From assembly GCA_023055505.1 (NCBI GenBank), contig JALIRH010000004.1, positions 19,463,368 to 19,527,367 of the forward strand: DNA of 64,000 nucleotides, written 5' to 3'. The stretch is from Callipepla californica brunnescens. Taxonomy: Eukaryota > Chordata > Aves > Galliformes > Odontophoridae. Below the pieces are notes generated by a model. That model did no database searches. It saw only the letters and a list, made by a program, of their open reading frames with translations, and had not been told where the DNA came from. Positions 27,601-35,075 of this stretch are shown piece after piece (the stretch's first letter is position 1; each line of letters opens with the position of its first letter). The position numbers and the translations under genes were made by a program.

Positions 27601-30600
27601 AAAAAGGAGTTTTCAGCGAATAAGGGTAAGGAGAGAGTTTTTTAGTTTGTTGGCAAATCTGTGTTATTCATACTGTTGTTCCTTCAGACATCTTGTGCCA
27701 GAACAAGAAGGAACAGCAAGCAAATCATCCCAAGCTCATGTCTTACCTGTGGGCATGTATAAGTGCATTGAAGGCCAGTCCATCACTCCAGCTTTTAGAG
27801 AAGTCCTTTACATTTACGTTGGAATAGCTGGCAGTTTTATGCTGACACCAAAGTAGTAGGGCTTCATTGGCAAATAATTGATCAGCTCTGCCTCCAAATT
27901 CCTCCTGTGAAGACAGCAGAGAAAAGAAAAATCAGTGTGCGCAGTATGCAGAAATAACATCTGTTTTATACTCCCAATAAAGATAACTCCGTACTACTTC
28001 CGTCCAACTTGTAAATGAGCTCTAACAATCATGAGTTCCAGGCTGAATCTGTCATGAAGATAGAACGATTAACATAAACTAAGGAATTTTCTATCAAAGT
28101 CAGTGTTAATTGAATGAATTTCTAAATCAGAATATCAAATGGAGATAGTAAGTTTTCATTTTTTTTCTCCTCTGCAAGGTTTCTAGAAGTCAAGTAAATT
28201 CAAGAAAGATGTAAAGAATAGTTAATTTGCTTTCCTAGCTTTGATCTAGAATTCAGAAAAAAAAAAAAAGCGTTCAGATCTATCATTAGAAATTACTGAT
28301 TATGATTTCATGATATTTACAGAAGATCATATCTGTCATGTACTTGAAGTGCACGGTGAAAAACTCCTTTTTCCAAAAATAATAAAAAAGAATAATTTTC
28401 TTTAGAGAAAGACCAGCATGTACTTCATATCTAGAGATAATTGTCATCAGAGAAATTCTTTCTGGAGTTGAAGTCAGTAAAAAGTTTGTGGAAGGGAGTG
28501 ATGTACATGGATATCTCCAAGTTATTGTTTTCTGTATCTTTGAGAAATTATGAAATGAATTCAATTCCTTTCAGAACTTACTGGCAAGAGATTGGGTAAT
28601 ATTAGGTTTGATCAAAATGGACAGGAATTATCATCAGAACAGTCCTTTCTGATCCGAAGCTCTACAAAGCCTTTGAATTCCTCTAATTGGACAATGAGAA
28701 AAAGACTTTGCTTTACCTTATCAAGTTTAATAGATGAAATTTGAAATCGAAGTATAATGATCCAGATGAGTCCCAGGATTAAGGTTCTGTCACCATCTAC
28801 GATATTCTCAGGACCAATCACTTTCACTTGTACCTGCTAATAAAGAAACATCTGTTCAGTATTAAATTACTCACATCAAGCTCTCTGAACAAGATATCTG
28901 TGTAACAAGCTGGTGATGAAGAGGGCACTCAGGCTTTCTTAAGGAAACAGATTTTACACTACGGAAACAGATTTTACACTACTTCATTTGTTCATATATC
29001 TGAGAACTCCTATGTTTTTCCCTGAGCTCCCATGCACACCAAAAATGAGATTCAGGAAATATCTAACAAAGAGATGGTGATCTCAAAGATTTAAAGTTCA
29101 TTTACTGGTTTTGAAAGTTGTGGCCAATTAAAGAAACACAGCTCAGTGACCCTTTTCTCCAAAGGATTGGCAGCCGGGCAAACTCAGAGATCATTTGATG
29201 TGATGTCCAGATAGTTACTCTACATATAGCTCTTGAGCTCACCAAACAGACCAAATATTCTACTAAATAAGTCACAACTTCTTTCTCCATTATTTCTTGA
29301 ACAGCAAGAAAGGCTGTAATGCACCAACAAAGTGATACCTATTCAAGAAATCTGAACATGCTCTGTAGCCTCCTGACACCTCTGTGAACCCCTCACTGCA
29401 GACCAGACTTGTGTGACAAAGAACAGTCTAATTGGAAAAGTCTGTATGTGCACATGCTGCTGGGTCTTACATGCAGTATGTTTTTAGCGAATGTGTTAGA
29501 TGGAGTACACCAAGCTCCATGCTGTGTTGCCTTTGTTTTGTAATCAGTGGAAAAGTATACATTTCACACTTTCCCATGATTACTGCTATGAAACCCCTCT
29601 GCTCCTTCAGATTTCATAACACAGAGCTTTGATGATTTTCCAGAGAAGCGTACAATAAACTCTTTAAAAAAGAAAAAAAAAAAAAGCATGCCATCTTGTA
29701 GCTTAAGTGAGGATATGGAACCTGCTTTGGCAGGGGAGTTAGACTAGATGATCTCTAGAGGTCCCTTCCAACCTCCACAATTCTGTGATTCTGTGATGTA
29801 CAACTTAAATATCTTAAAATACTGCAATGGCTTGCTTGAAACCGTTTGAATCAGAGCTCTAAAATCCCTATTTTTTTTTTACCAGGTGGCTTCATCAGTG
29901 TCTATTCTGTTTACTTTGCCCCAGTATTTGAGAAAACATTATATCTATAAAGCAAATAATGAAAAATCTTGTCAGGAAAGAAAAGTGCTGCCAAAAAGAT
30001 CTTTGAATTAATTCAGAAACTGTAGATAGTTTTTCGGGAACTACCCAAACTTCAAAGAACATGTATCTGACTTCGGTCATGAAGGGACTGTTTTAATAAA
30101 TTAATTACAAAAGATTAAGGAATATTACATGATTGTAGGTCACGCAATAACAAAAATTTGTTTTCGTTAGTTTGTTTTTGTTCTTTCTTATTTATTAATA
30201 AACAAAACCTGGCCTGTATTAAAGAAACATTCTGCTAGGTATTGGAGGCAGAAATCATTATAACATTGGAATAATCAGCTAGTAATGTACACAACCTATT
30301 TTCAACTTTAATATCAATATTAATATCAACTTACCTTGGATTTCAGAAACGTAATGGCTTTGCTGTTGTTCTCTAGAAAATGCACTCTCATCTTTCCCCT
30401 GTTTGGTCTGGGCAAAGATTCTCCAGAGAGCAGCTCAAGAAGTTGCATGAGATAGATGCCATCCTTCAGGTCTGTGTAAATGTTTTCTATTTCAGCCCTT
30501 ACCTGCAAAGACCAGTCACACAACATCAGCTCTGGCTGAACATTTGGCCCACGGGGCCCTTGACTTTTAGTACTAAACAAAAAACACCTTGTTGCTGTTC

Positions 30601-32966
30601 CACTGAGTCAGCTGTATGTCAGTGTACAAACATGAAGTATAAGCAATGAAGGTCAAATCACAAAAAATGGGCTAATTAAGGGACTGGCATTTTGGAAAGT
30701 AGGCAGGACTAAAAAACTTTAACAAAACACATCTGAGGAAAGACAGAAAAAAAGAACAGATTTTGAAAAATAATAAAAACAAATATTTTGGAAATGCTAA
30801 CTTTTTTTTTTTCAATTGAGAAGACTCTATTTAACTTTTTATTCCAAGCAAAGCATTCCATTTAAAATTCAGTTGATAATCCCAAAGTTAAGTGAAGCAA
30901 AATAAAGGGAACAAGGAGACCCATAACAGCTTCCATGACTCATTTTACATTCCAAAATATTAAGCCTATTACTTCCTGTGTACACCTTCCCTGCTACATG
31001 AAGTCTCCATATTTATGGATGGTCTCACACTTAAGTGCAATTGTTATATAAAACATTTAGATCTACAAAAATATATCTAATTGCTGCCAGTAGTAATGTC
31101 ACCCATCTTAGGTGACACACCATGACGTAGTGTGTACTCTGATCTAATAAGAGCCTGCCTTAGGTGTTTCCTTTTGGCCTTAAGCCACCAGCTATCAAGC
31201 ACTGACACTGAAACCATATCACACACCCAACAATAACATACTGTGATTCTGAAATCACGGTAAATAATCTTTTCACCTCAAATAAATAAATAAATCCAAT
31301 ATTCCTTAAGTTTATTTGATTAGTAGTGTGGTTTTTTGTTTGTTTGCTTTTCAGTTCAGAGCGTAGTTAAATGTAGGGGAAATAAAGGATAAATAATAGT
31401 GACACATTTTTTCATTCTTGACAGATTTTTTTTTTTTTTGTATATCACTAAGAATTTGAAAGCAAGTTACATAGAGAGCCTTTACTTCTATTCTTTGTGT
31501 AGAACAAGGGCTGGAAACTTTATCTAGATGATTATTTCCATGAAAAATTCTGTTTTATTGTCATCTTTACTACTTTTTGCATTTAAGTAATCCTAAAACT
31601 CTGCCTACAGTATGTTACCGCAAAAAAAAGTTACAGCTCTTATACTCTGTGGCACTTTCATTCATGAAGAATAGTTACATTATAATTTCTTTGTAAAGAG
31701 ACAGTCTCTGTACATCTGCTTTATGCCCCACTGTAAGGCAGTAACAACTTTGTTACATCTGTCTCCACAGAAACAAACAAATCAAAGATTGCTTAACAAA
31801 TTCACTCCAGCAACACCTTTAATGCTAAACTTGAAGTAGTCAATAGTGTAGCTGAGAATACTGCACAGCCCTGTTGTAGGATAGTATCAAGTTAAAGTCC
31901 ACGTTGGCAAGCTTGACTGCATTGCTGAGAAGACCTTGATAAGCCGTTGGTCTCTGCACCATTTCTTACCGTATATGGTTTGGAAAGCTCTCACAGGATT
32001 TTCTTCTCATGCTTTTATGATTCACAGTCAAGTACTATGGAGACTAACATTTTAATCTTTGGACTTGAATGTGTTTTTAAAATGACAAAGTATATATTGA
32101 TTTGTAGCTATGCAGAAATAATTTCCTACATCATAAAAGCTTAACTTTCATGCAGGTAGGAAAATGAGAACGTGTTTTACATGTCCTCATTTGTAGTAAG
32201 AAAAATTAATTTAAAAGTTGACTGTACTTTGGCTATGGCTTTGCACAAAATGCTGAGATAAACATTAAAATGAAAAACACTTGTCTAATACGGAACTACT
32301 GCAAAATATTCACAAGCTAGAATGGAAACAAGAGGTCTGATCTGGTTTGGTGTCTTCAAGGTCCATTTTCATTATCAACTATGGACAGTAGAGAAGTGAG
32401 TTGTTCTCAGAAAATTAAATCCATATTTTGTCACAGATACATGAATGAATTTATCTGCAGTAAATCTGGAGACTTCTGAAATATGGTGCATTATCTTGCA
32501 CAAACAAGTCAATTGTACACTACCTCTAATGCCTCTTGGAAGTCTCAGGCTTACTGAAACCACAGTGATTTGTAATTGCACAGTAGTATGTCTGAAATTT
32601 CTAGACCTAAGGTAACTTTTTCAGAGACACTGGGCAGCAACTGCTAATGTGGACAATGGAAATAATTATGAGGCAGAAGATACAGGATGAAGTTTTCTGG
32701 TCAAAATCTTTCTTGTATGCATACATAAGTAATAGTGGCACTTAGAAAAGATGTGTAAAATTTGATATGCACAAGAATATAGCAAGTGAAACAATAAAAA
32801 AAAAAAAAAAAAAAAAAAAGGAAAAGTCACAGGTGAAGTAGCTACCTACATTGTTCCTGATGAAGATATTATTCATCCAGTTGGTGAAGGTTTTCTTTTG
32901 CATGAACATACGCTGCTCCTGCAGCCTTTTGATGTGATCTTTTTCATATTCACTATTCATGGTGAC
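1..32966 (-). CDS. SPTBN5: SPTBN5 gene, 5' half (beta-V / beta-heavy spectrin), 28 coding exons in window
   Basis: Giant beta spectrin that crosslinks actin and lines membranes, linked in vertebrates to apical and photoreceptor transport. The joined exons, read right to left, encode about 1,787 residues: a short N-terminal leader, CH1 (about 18-125), CH2 (about 145-255), then spectrin repeats of about 106 residues from about 265 onward, thirteen complete and one partial. Repeat starts show the usual aromatic or tryptophan pattern ([28 protein letters not shown]). Every exon has GT-AG borders and compatible phase, with no stop or frameshift. Choice of SPTBN5 over SPTB/SPTBN1/2/4 rests on CH-domain wording ([22 protein letters not shown]), divergent repeats and the neighbouring EHD4. 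Human SPTBN5 is about 3,670 residues, so roughly half is here; the remaining repeats and PH domain lie off the left edge. The gene appears intact. Confidence 0.95.
638..783 (-). CDS. SPTBN5: SPTBN5 coding exon 28 (repeat 14), last coding exon in window
   Basis: 146 bases encode residues 1740-1788: [38 protein letters not shown] and the start of helix C. A long pyrimidine tract (784-815 on the other strand) ends in AAAG and sets the right limit; donor AAG|GTAGGA. The last codon is split with an exon beyond the left edge. Confidence 0.92.
1592..1724 (-). CDS. SPTBN5: SPTBN5 coding exon 27 (repeats 13-14)
   Basis: 133 bases encode residues 1695-1739: [44 protein letters not shown]. This closes repeat 13 and opens repeat 14. 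Acceptor TTCCCCAACAG, donor TTG|GTAAGT. Confidence 0.94.
2925..3088 (-). CDS. SPTBN5: SPTBN5 coding exon 26 (repeat 13)
   Basis: 164 bases encode residues 1641-1695: [20 protein letters not shown] (helix B), then [20 protein letters not shown] (helix C). Acceptor TCTTTGACAG, donor AAG|GTATTA. Confidence 0.93.
4303..4419 (-). CDS. SPTBN5: SPTBN5 coding exon 25 (repeat 13 start)
   Basis: The 39 codons, phase 0, encode residues 1602-1640: [39 protein letters not shown], a canonical repeat start. Acceptor TTTAACTGATAG, donor AAG|GTATTT. Confidence 0.95.
5587..5787 (-). CDS. SPTBN5: SPTBN5 coding exon 24 (repeat 12)
   Basis: The 67 codons, phase 0, encode residues 1535-1601: [20 protein letters not shown] (helix B), then [20 protein letters not shown] (helix C). 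Acceptor CATCCCCAG, donor GAG|GTAAAT. Confidence 0.95.
6247..6433 (-). CDS. SPTBN5: SPTBN5 coding exon 23 (repeats 11-12)
   Basis: 187 bases encode residues 1472-1534: [20 protein letters not shown] (repeat 11 helix C), then repeat 12 helix [16 protein letters not shown] and [16 protein letters not shown]. The acceptor (GACCCCTAG) has a weak pyrimidine tract; the donor AAG|GTATCT is good. Confidence 0.93.
7293..7519 (-). CDS. SPTBN5: SPTBN5 coding exon 22 (repeat 11)
   Basis: 227 bases encode residues 1397-1472: [52 protein letters not shown]. Repeat 11 is more divergent than its neighbours and lacks the helix A tryptophan. Acceptor TTTTCCCTATAG, donor AAG|GTGAGG. Confidence 0.92.
8206..8238. 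repeat. ATT microsatellite
   Basis: Imperfect (TTA)n with one T interruption, 75 bases from the exon 21 donor. Confidence 0.95.
8314..8478 (-). CDS. SPTBN5: SPTBN5 coding exon 21 (repeat 10 end)
   Basis: The 55 codons, phase 0, encode residues 1342-1396: [19 protein letters not shown], then helix [17 protein letters not shown]. Acceptor TTTCTCCAG, donor CAG|GTCAGG. It is separated from exon 20 by a 115-base intron containing an ATT array. Confidence 0.94.
8501..8529. repeat. ATT microsatellite in a 115-base intron
   Basis: Nearly perfect (ATT)n, about a quarter of the intron between SPTBN5 exons 20 and 21, some 22 bases upstream of the exon 21 acceptor. Confidence 0.95.
8594..8764 (-). CDS. 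SPTBN5: SPTBN5 coding exon 20 (repeat 10 start)
   Basis: The 57 codons, phase 0, encode residues 1285-1341: [20 protein letters not shown] (helix A), [20 protein letters not shown] (hinge and B), ending ATLVK. Acceptor TTTCTGTAAG, donor AAG|GTGAAG. Confidence 0.95.
9189..9314 (-). mobile_element. CR1 LINE 3' fragment
   Basis: The stretch starting AATCACAGAATGGCTTGGTT and continuing with GGAAGAGACCTCAAGGATCA and CTGCCACAGGCAGGGCCACC is the reverse complement of the avian CR1 3' end. It is truncated and lies in the SPTBN5 intron between exons 20 and 19. Confidence 0.9.
10004..10103 (-). CDS. SPTBN5: SPTBN5 coding exon 19 (repeat 9 helix C)
   Basis: Short 100-base exon for residues 1251-1284, helix C of repeat 9: [17 protein letters not shown] followed by LLDSLQLQ. 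It is too short to stand out by length alone; it is supported by splice sites (TTTGGTAG, CAG|GTAAAA) and by joining both neighbours in frame. Confidence 0.92.
10950..11190 (-). mobile_element. CR1 LINE 3' fragment
   Basis: Diagnostic phrases: AGACCAGGTTGCTCAAAGCC, CCAGCCTGGCCTTGAACACC, TAATCTAAATCTACCCTCTT. Degraded reverse-complement CR1 in the intron between exons 19 and 18. Confidence 0.9.
11318..11457 (-). CDS. SPTBN5: SPTBN5 coding exon 18 (repeat 9)
   Basis: 140 bases encode residues 1205-1251: [20 protein letters not shown] follows GDDLG of exon 17, a typical spectrin A-B hinge, then [17 protein letters not shown]. Acceptor TTAAATGCAG, donor CAC|GTAAGT. Confidence 0.93.
12020..12040. 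repeat. Poly(T) run
   Basis: Twenty-one T in the SPTBN5 intron between exons 18 and 17. Confidence 0.95.
12324..12570 (-). CDS. SPTBN5: SPTBN5 coding exon 17 (repeats 8-9)
   Basis: 247 bases encode residues 1122-1204: [13 protein letters not shown], helix [20 protein letters not shown], then repeat 9 helix A ([19 protein letters not shown]) to GDDLG. Two candidate acceptors lie ten bases apart. Only the distal one (CCTGGGAAG), ending the exon at 12570, fits the phase of exon 16 and gives the expected FLQLEELG. The nearer CAG would break the frame. Confidence 0.9.
13168..13455 (-). CDS. SPTBN5: SPTBN5 coding exon 16 (repeats 7-8)
   Basis: 288 bases encode residues 1026-1122: the end of repeat 7 ([17 protein letters not shown]) and repeat 8 helix A ([20 protein letters not shown]) into [16 protein letters not shown]. 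Acceptor ACTTGCTGTAG, donor AAG|GTAGGC. Confidence 0.94.
14127..14378 (-). CDS. SPTBN5: SPTBN5 coding exon 15 (repeats 6-7)
   Basis: 252 bases encode residues 942-1026: [20 protein letters not shown] (repeat 6 helix C), [20 protein letters not shown] (repeat 7 helix A), and [20 protein letters not shown]. Repeat 7 helix A lacks the usual tryptophan. Acceptor TTTCCCTCCAAG, donor ATC|GTAAGA. Confidence 0.93.
15551..15681 (-). CDS. SPTBN5: SPTBN5 coding exon 14 (repeat 6)
   Basis: 131 bases encode residues 899-942: [20 protein letters not shown], then [17 protein letters not shown], a repeat 6 helix B to C stretch. The terminal arginine codon is completed by exon 15. Acceptor TGTTTTAG, donor CAG|GTAAAG. 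Confidence 0.92.
16220..16372 (-). CDS. SPTBN5: SPTBN5 coding exon 13 (repeat 6 start)
   Basis: The 51 codons, phase 0, encode residues 848-898. They finish helix C of repeat 5 (DRKKALEEM) and start repeat 6 ([19 protein letters not shown]). Acceptor ATTTTACAG, donor CAG|GTATCC. Confidence 0.93.
16600..16791 (-). CDS. SPTBN5: SPTBN5 coding exon 12 (repeat 5 insertion and helix C)
   Basis: The 64 codons, phase 0 at both ends, encode residues 784-847. The first 40 or so are not helical spectrin sequence: they are rich in Thr, Ser and Pro ([19 protein letters not shown]). The last part, [18 protein letters not shown], is repeat 5 helix C. The insertion sits between helices B and C of repeat 5, where fly beta-heavy spectrin has its SH3 domain, but no ALYDY-type SH3 motif is visible. 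Acceptor TTGCACAACAG, donor GAG|GTATAG. Confidence 0.9.
17679..17885 (-). CDS. SPTBN5: SPTBN5 coding exon 11 (repeat 5, helices A and B)
   Basis: The 69 codons, phase 0, encode residues 715-783: [37 protein letters not shown], then helix B with [18 protein letters not shown] ending in an alanine-rich tail. Helix C is in the next exon after an insertion. Acceptor TTCCTTCAG, donor GCA|GTAAGT. Confidence 0.95.
19031..19231 (-). CDS. SPTBN5: SPTBN5 coding exon 10 (repeat 4 end)
   Basis: The 67 codons, phase 0, encode residues 648-714: [20 protein letters not shown] (helix B), then [18 protein letters not shown] (helix C) running to LIKQ. Acceptor TTCTGCTAG, donor CAG|GTAAGC. A long plus-strand frame across this exon is a shadow. 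Confidence 0.95.
20136..20289 (-). CDS. SPTBN5: SPTBN5 coding exon 9 (repeat 4 start)
   Basis: 154 bases encode residues 596-647. The helix A pattern [18 protein letters not shown] is followed by [13 protein letters not shown], ending exactly at the HK of helix B, a common exon border in spectrins. Acceptor TTGTTTCAG, donor AAG|GTATAT. Confidence 0.95.
20741..20973 (-). CDS. SPTBN5: SPTBN5 coding exon 8 (repeat 3)
   Basis: 233 bases encode residues 519-596. [17 protein letters not shown] is the helix A-B hinge and B start; [18 protein letters not shown] is helix C. The open frame reads on into both introns, but the splice sites (TTTATTTGCAG, ACG|GTATGA) set the limits. The last codon is shared with exon 9. 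Confidence 0.93.
22455..22593 (-). CDS. SPTBN5: SPTBN5 coding exon 7 (repeat 2 end, repeat 3 start)
   Basis: 139 bases encode residues 472-518. Helix C of repeat 2 ([19 protein letters not shown]) runs directly into helix A of repeat 3 ([19 protein letters not shown]). Acceptor CTTTGTAG, donor CAG|GTACTG. Confidence 0.93.
23252..23883 (-). CDS. SPTBN5: SPTBN5 coding exon 6 (spectrin repeat 1 and part of repeat 2)
   Basis: At 632 bases this is the largest exon, encoding residues 262-472. It holds repeat 1 ([53 protein letters not shown]) and the start of repeat 2 ([19 protein letters not shown]). In other beta spectrins these first two repeats pair with the alpha chain. The long exon across repeats 1-2 matches the arrangement expected for the beta-spectrin family. 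Confidence 0.97.
24059..24108 (-). mobile_element. CR1 LINE 3' remnant
   Basis: A short piece, AGAATGGTTTGGGTTGGAAG then GGACCTTAAAGACAATTTAG, matching only the extreme CR1 3' end in reverse. Confidence 0.8.
25479..25550. repeat. GA and AAAC simple repeats
   Basis: A GA run at about 25479-25492 is followed by A-rich sequence and an (AAAC)n tract at about 25527-25550. Lies in the intron between SPTBN5 exons 6 and 5. Confidence 0.85.
26685..26913 (-). CDS. SPTBN5: SPTBN5 coding exon 5 (CH2 end)
   Basis: 229 bases encode residues 185-261, the rest of CH2. Visible motifs are [49 protein letters not shown]. Acceptor CTTGCCCAG, donor AAA|GTAAGT, phase 0 at the donor. Confidence 0.96.
27747..27904 (-). 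CDS. SPTBN5: SPTBN5 coding exon 4 (linker and CH2 start)
   Basis: 158 bases encode residues 133-185: an acidic and glycine linker, then CH2 with [33 protein letters not shown]. The final arginine codon is split with exon 5. Acceptor GTCTTCACAG, donor CAG|GTAAGA. Confidence 0.95.
28717..28833 (-). CDS. SPTBN5: SPTBN5 coding exon 3 (CH1 end)
   Basis: The 39 codons, phase 0, encode the last CH1 helix (residues 94-132) with [19 protein letters not shown] and IILRFQI. This is nearly invariant in beta spectrins. Donor AAG|GTAAAG, acceptor TATTAGCAG. Confidence 0.95.
28943..28982. repeat. Perfect 20-base tandem duplication
   Basis: The unit GGAAACAGATTTTACACTAC occurs twice back to back without a mismatch, in the intron upstream of SPTBN5 exon 3. 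Confidence 0.97.
29728..29797 (+). mobile_element. CR1 LINE 3' remnant
   Basis: AGACTAGATGATCTCTAGAG, GTCCCTTCCAACCTCCACAA and TTCTGTGATTCTGTGATG form the CR1 3' end with its short 3' terminal repeats, forward orientation, antisense to SPTBN5. Confidence 0.9.
30335..30502 (-). CDS. SPTBN5: SPTBN5 coding exon 2 (CH1)
   Basis: The 56 codons, phase 0 at both ends, cover the middle of the first calponin-homology domain (residues 38-93). They include [20 protein letters not shown] and the [15 protein letters not shown] helix typical of spectrin actin-binding domains. Acceptor TCTTTGCAG, donor AAG|GTAAGT. Confidence 0.95.
32796..32819. repeat. Poly(A) run (poly(T) on the gene strand)
   Basis: Twenty-four A on the plus strand, 30 bases downstream of the SPTBN5 exon 1 donor in the gene's sense. 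Confidence 0.95.
32850..32966 (-). CDS. SPTBN5: SPTBN5 coding exon 1 (start codon, CH1 start)
   Basis: The start ATG is at 32960-32958 in a strong context (CACCATGA). Residues 1-37 end in the CH1 actin-binding motif [13 protein letters not shown]. The acceptor CTTCCTAG lies six bases before the ATG, so a non-coding leader exon must exist upstream. Two overlapping donors are present (GTAGGT and GTAGCT, four bases apart); only the first, ending the exon at 32850, keeps the frame into exon 2. Mammalian SPTBN5 has extra N-terminal residues that are not seen here. Confidence 0.88.
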
Positions 32967-33950
32967 CTAGGAAGTCAGAAATTCCAGTGAAGTGGTCAGT
33001 ACCAAAGAGATGCACCTGGCCAGCTATGAACAACAATGTACCCAATATATATTGGAATTCTAGCTCCTATAGGTACAAAATTCAGTACCACACCCAGTAT
33101 GTTACTCTGATTTCCTTTGGCTTGTACTTTGCACTTCATGTTCAATCAACTTTATTTTTACTTAGAAATGTTCTCCCTTTTAAGTTGCGTCTCTACTGTC
33201 CGGATGAAAATTAGACATATTTATGCATCTTTACTTTCTTTCAGTCTCTTCCCAGACACTTGATCCCATAAGAACCATGATATGAATGTCATCAATAACT
33301 TCATGGAATGTGCTGAAATCACAATAACTGAGAACTGATTTTAGACCCTGTCAGAAAGAGACGGGATCTGCAAATCACCCAAAGCACTGCTTGAAAGTTT
33401 GTTATACTCTTTAAGGACCAGTTGGGATGCTGTTGCTGGCTTTCGGATCATGGTATTTCAAGCAAAAATCAAATCAGTTTTAAGAAAAGAAACGACTCGA
33501 TTCCTTCCTCTTACAAGTTCAATTTTCGCATATCATTCTCTGAAAGCATGGTGACACAGTTCCATTATCACTCAAACAACACCCTGTGCCAGGAATCAGA
33601 GACTGCTATTGTTTTTCCTGTGGCAGGTACTTGTCTACCTCGTACATATCATTGAAAAAATCAGGCTTGTAATTTATCACAGCACCCAAGTAGAATACTC
33701 AGGAATATCAGAAAGAATTATCTTCCCCTTAAGAATCTCTGATGAAATAAAACAGATTTCAGTTCAAACAAGCAATTGCTTTGAGATTATTTTGCTTAAA
33801 GTGGGAATATCTAATGAGTGAACTTGCTGTTTTGAATGCTAGAGTTTCATCTGAAAAATAAAAAAAAAATCTGTCTGAAGTCCATAGCTACAGACATATT
33901 TAGGGACAAATGTCATCTTCATGAGCTAATGCTGTAATTATAAGTATTAC

Positions 33951-34028
33951 CTGGATATCAGCCTATCTGCAAAACCAAGAAATCTGATGTAATTGTGGAA
34001 GAGAGAGGTGTCTGTTGCTGTCACTCCA
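33951..34028 (-). other. Candidate 5' untranslated exon of SPTBN5
   Basis: A 78-base segment framed by a strong acceptor (TTTTCTCTTTGCAG) and a good donor (CCAG|GTAATA), 985 bases upstream of coding exon 1. Spliced to exon 1, it has a TAG stop in frame with and upstream of the ATG, so it would be a leader exon that supports the chosen start. It could also be a chance pair of sites. Confidence 0.4.
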
Positions 34029-34958
34029 CTGCAAAGAGAAAAGGAAATAAAAAATTAAAACCTGTGAAAACCTGCAGAGGGTGATGCTTCATGGATCATT
34101 TGTATGTGTTTGGAGAGGTCCAGTTTCTCAGCTACTCTGGTCCCTGTGCACTTTTAAGTGATCAAACATAAAATACTGAAAAAATCTGATTAATCCTACT
34201 GTTGGTAGTCTGTAAAAAGGAAATAGAAACAGCATCATGACAAATGAGAAGCTGCTTGCCTGTTATGTTTCTGTTCTCTCATAAATGTAGAAAACAATGC
34301 CACTTTACAAAATGGAAAAGTGCAGAAGTTGTAGACAAGTGACTTATTACCCTGTGTTTTTTCTTTCTTTATCTAGGTGTTTCTCAGTTCTCATTGTTTT
34401 ACAGGGATGGCACTAAAGACTAACAGCTCAACTGCAACATAAGGAAGAATCACGGTCATAGAGGAAAGCCTTATAAAAGGAAGAATTTTGCAACATTTGA
34501 AATGGAACTTCAAGAAAGATACTCGGAATACTTTCTGATTCTCTGAGGTAGTTCAGGATAGTCTGCTTTCTCCATCTGAAAAGCAGATATTCAAACAATT
34601 GTTTTTGCCTGCCCAAGAGGTAGGCATTCTCATATAACAAATCTATAGAACAAAGGCATTCCTGAATTTGTTAAATGTTCTCAGAATGTCTACAATCTCC
34701 CTTTTAAAAAAGATCTTTTAGCCAGGCATTGCAGTCACCCTGGACAGTGACTGCTGTTGAACTACTGCCTTGTACAGTAACTCACCTGTTTTATGAAATT
34801 CTCTTACAAATGCTCCCAACGTGGACATTTACGTGAAAACAGAGCTATGATAGAATGTCTGTACTTGCCGAATATAGAAGCAGTGCTAAAAGCCAAATCT
34901 GGCTGTAATGATACATTACAGTAAAAATAATCAAACAAAGCAAAAAATCTGGACTTAC

Positions 34959-35075
34959 TGAGGTCAGGAGGAACTTCTTTCTCATGTTCAGCAGTTGGTC
35001 ATTCTGGGGAATGACTTTCAGTTCTAGATTCACTTGTACTCCCACGTTCAGTTCATGGTTTTCAAGCAAAGCAAC
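34959..35075 (-). other. Candidate further upstream exon, product unknown
   Basis: 117 bases with a strong donor (CTCA|GTAAGT) and plausible acceptor (CTGAATTCAAAG). One frame is open throughout (VALLENHELNVGVQVNLELK and on), with a beta-strand-like alternation, but I do not recognise it. It could be another SPTBN5 leader exon, an exon of an unlisted gene, or chance. Phase does not carry an open frame into the 33951-34028 segment beyond its TAG. Confidence 0.25.

Larger units (their letters stand above)
20974..32849 (-). other. SPTBN5 introns between exons 8 and 1
   Basis: Introns at 20974-22454, 22594-23251, 23884-26684, 26914-27746, 27905-28716, 28834-30334 and 30503-32849. Contents seen: CR1 fragments at about 24059 and 29728, GA and AAAC simple repeats at about 25480-25545, a 20-base tandem duplication at 28943, and a 24-base A run at 32796. 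No further exons are needed, because exons 1 to 8 join in frame. Confidence 0.75.

Noticed and set aside
34428..34640. 70-codon minus-strand open frame (LFEYLLFRWRKQTILNYL)
   Set aside because: No matching splice sites or start context and no family that I recognise; probably chance in AT-rich DNA.
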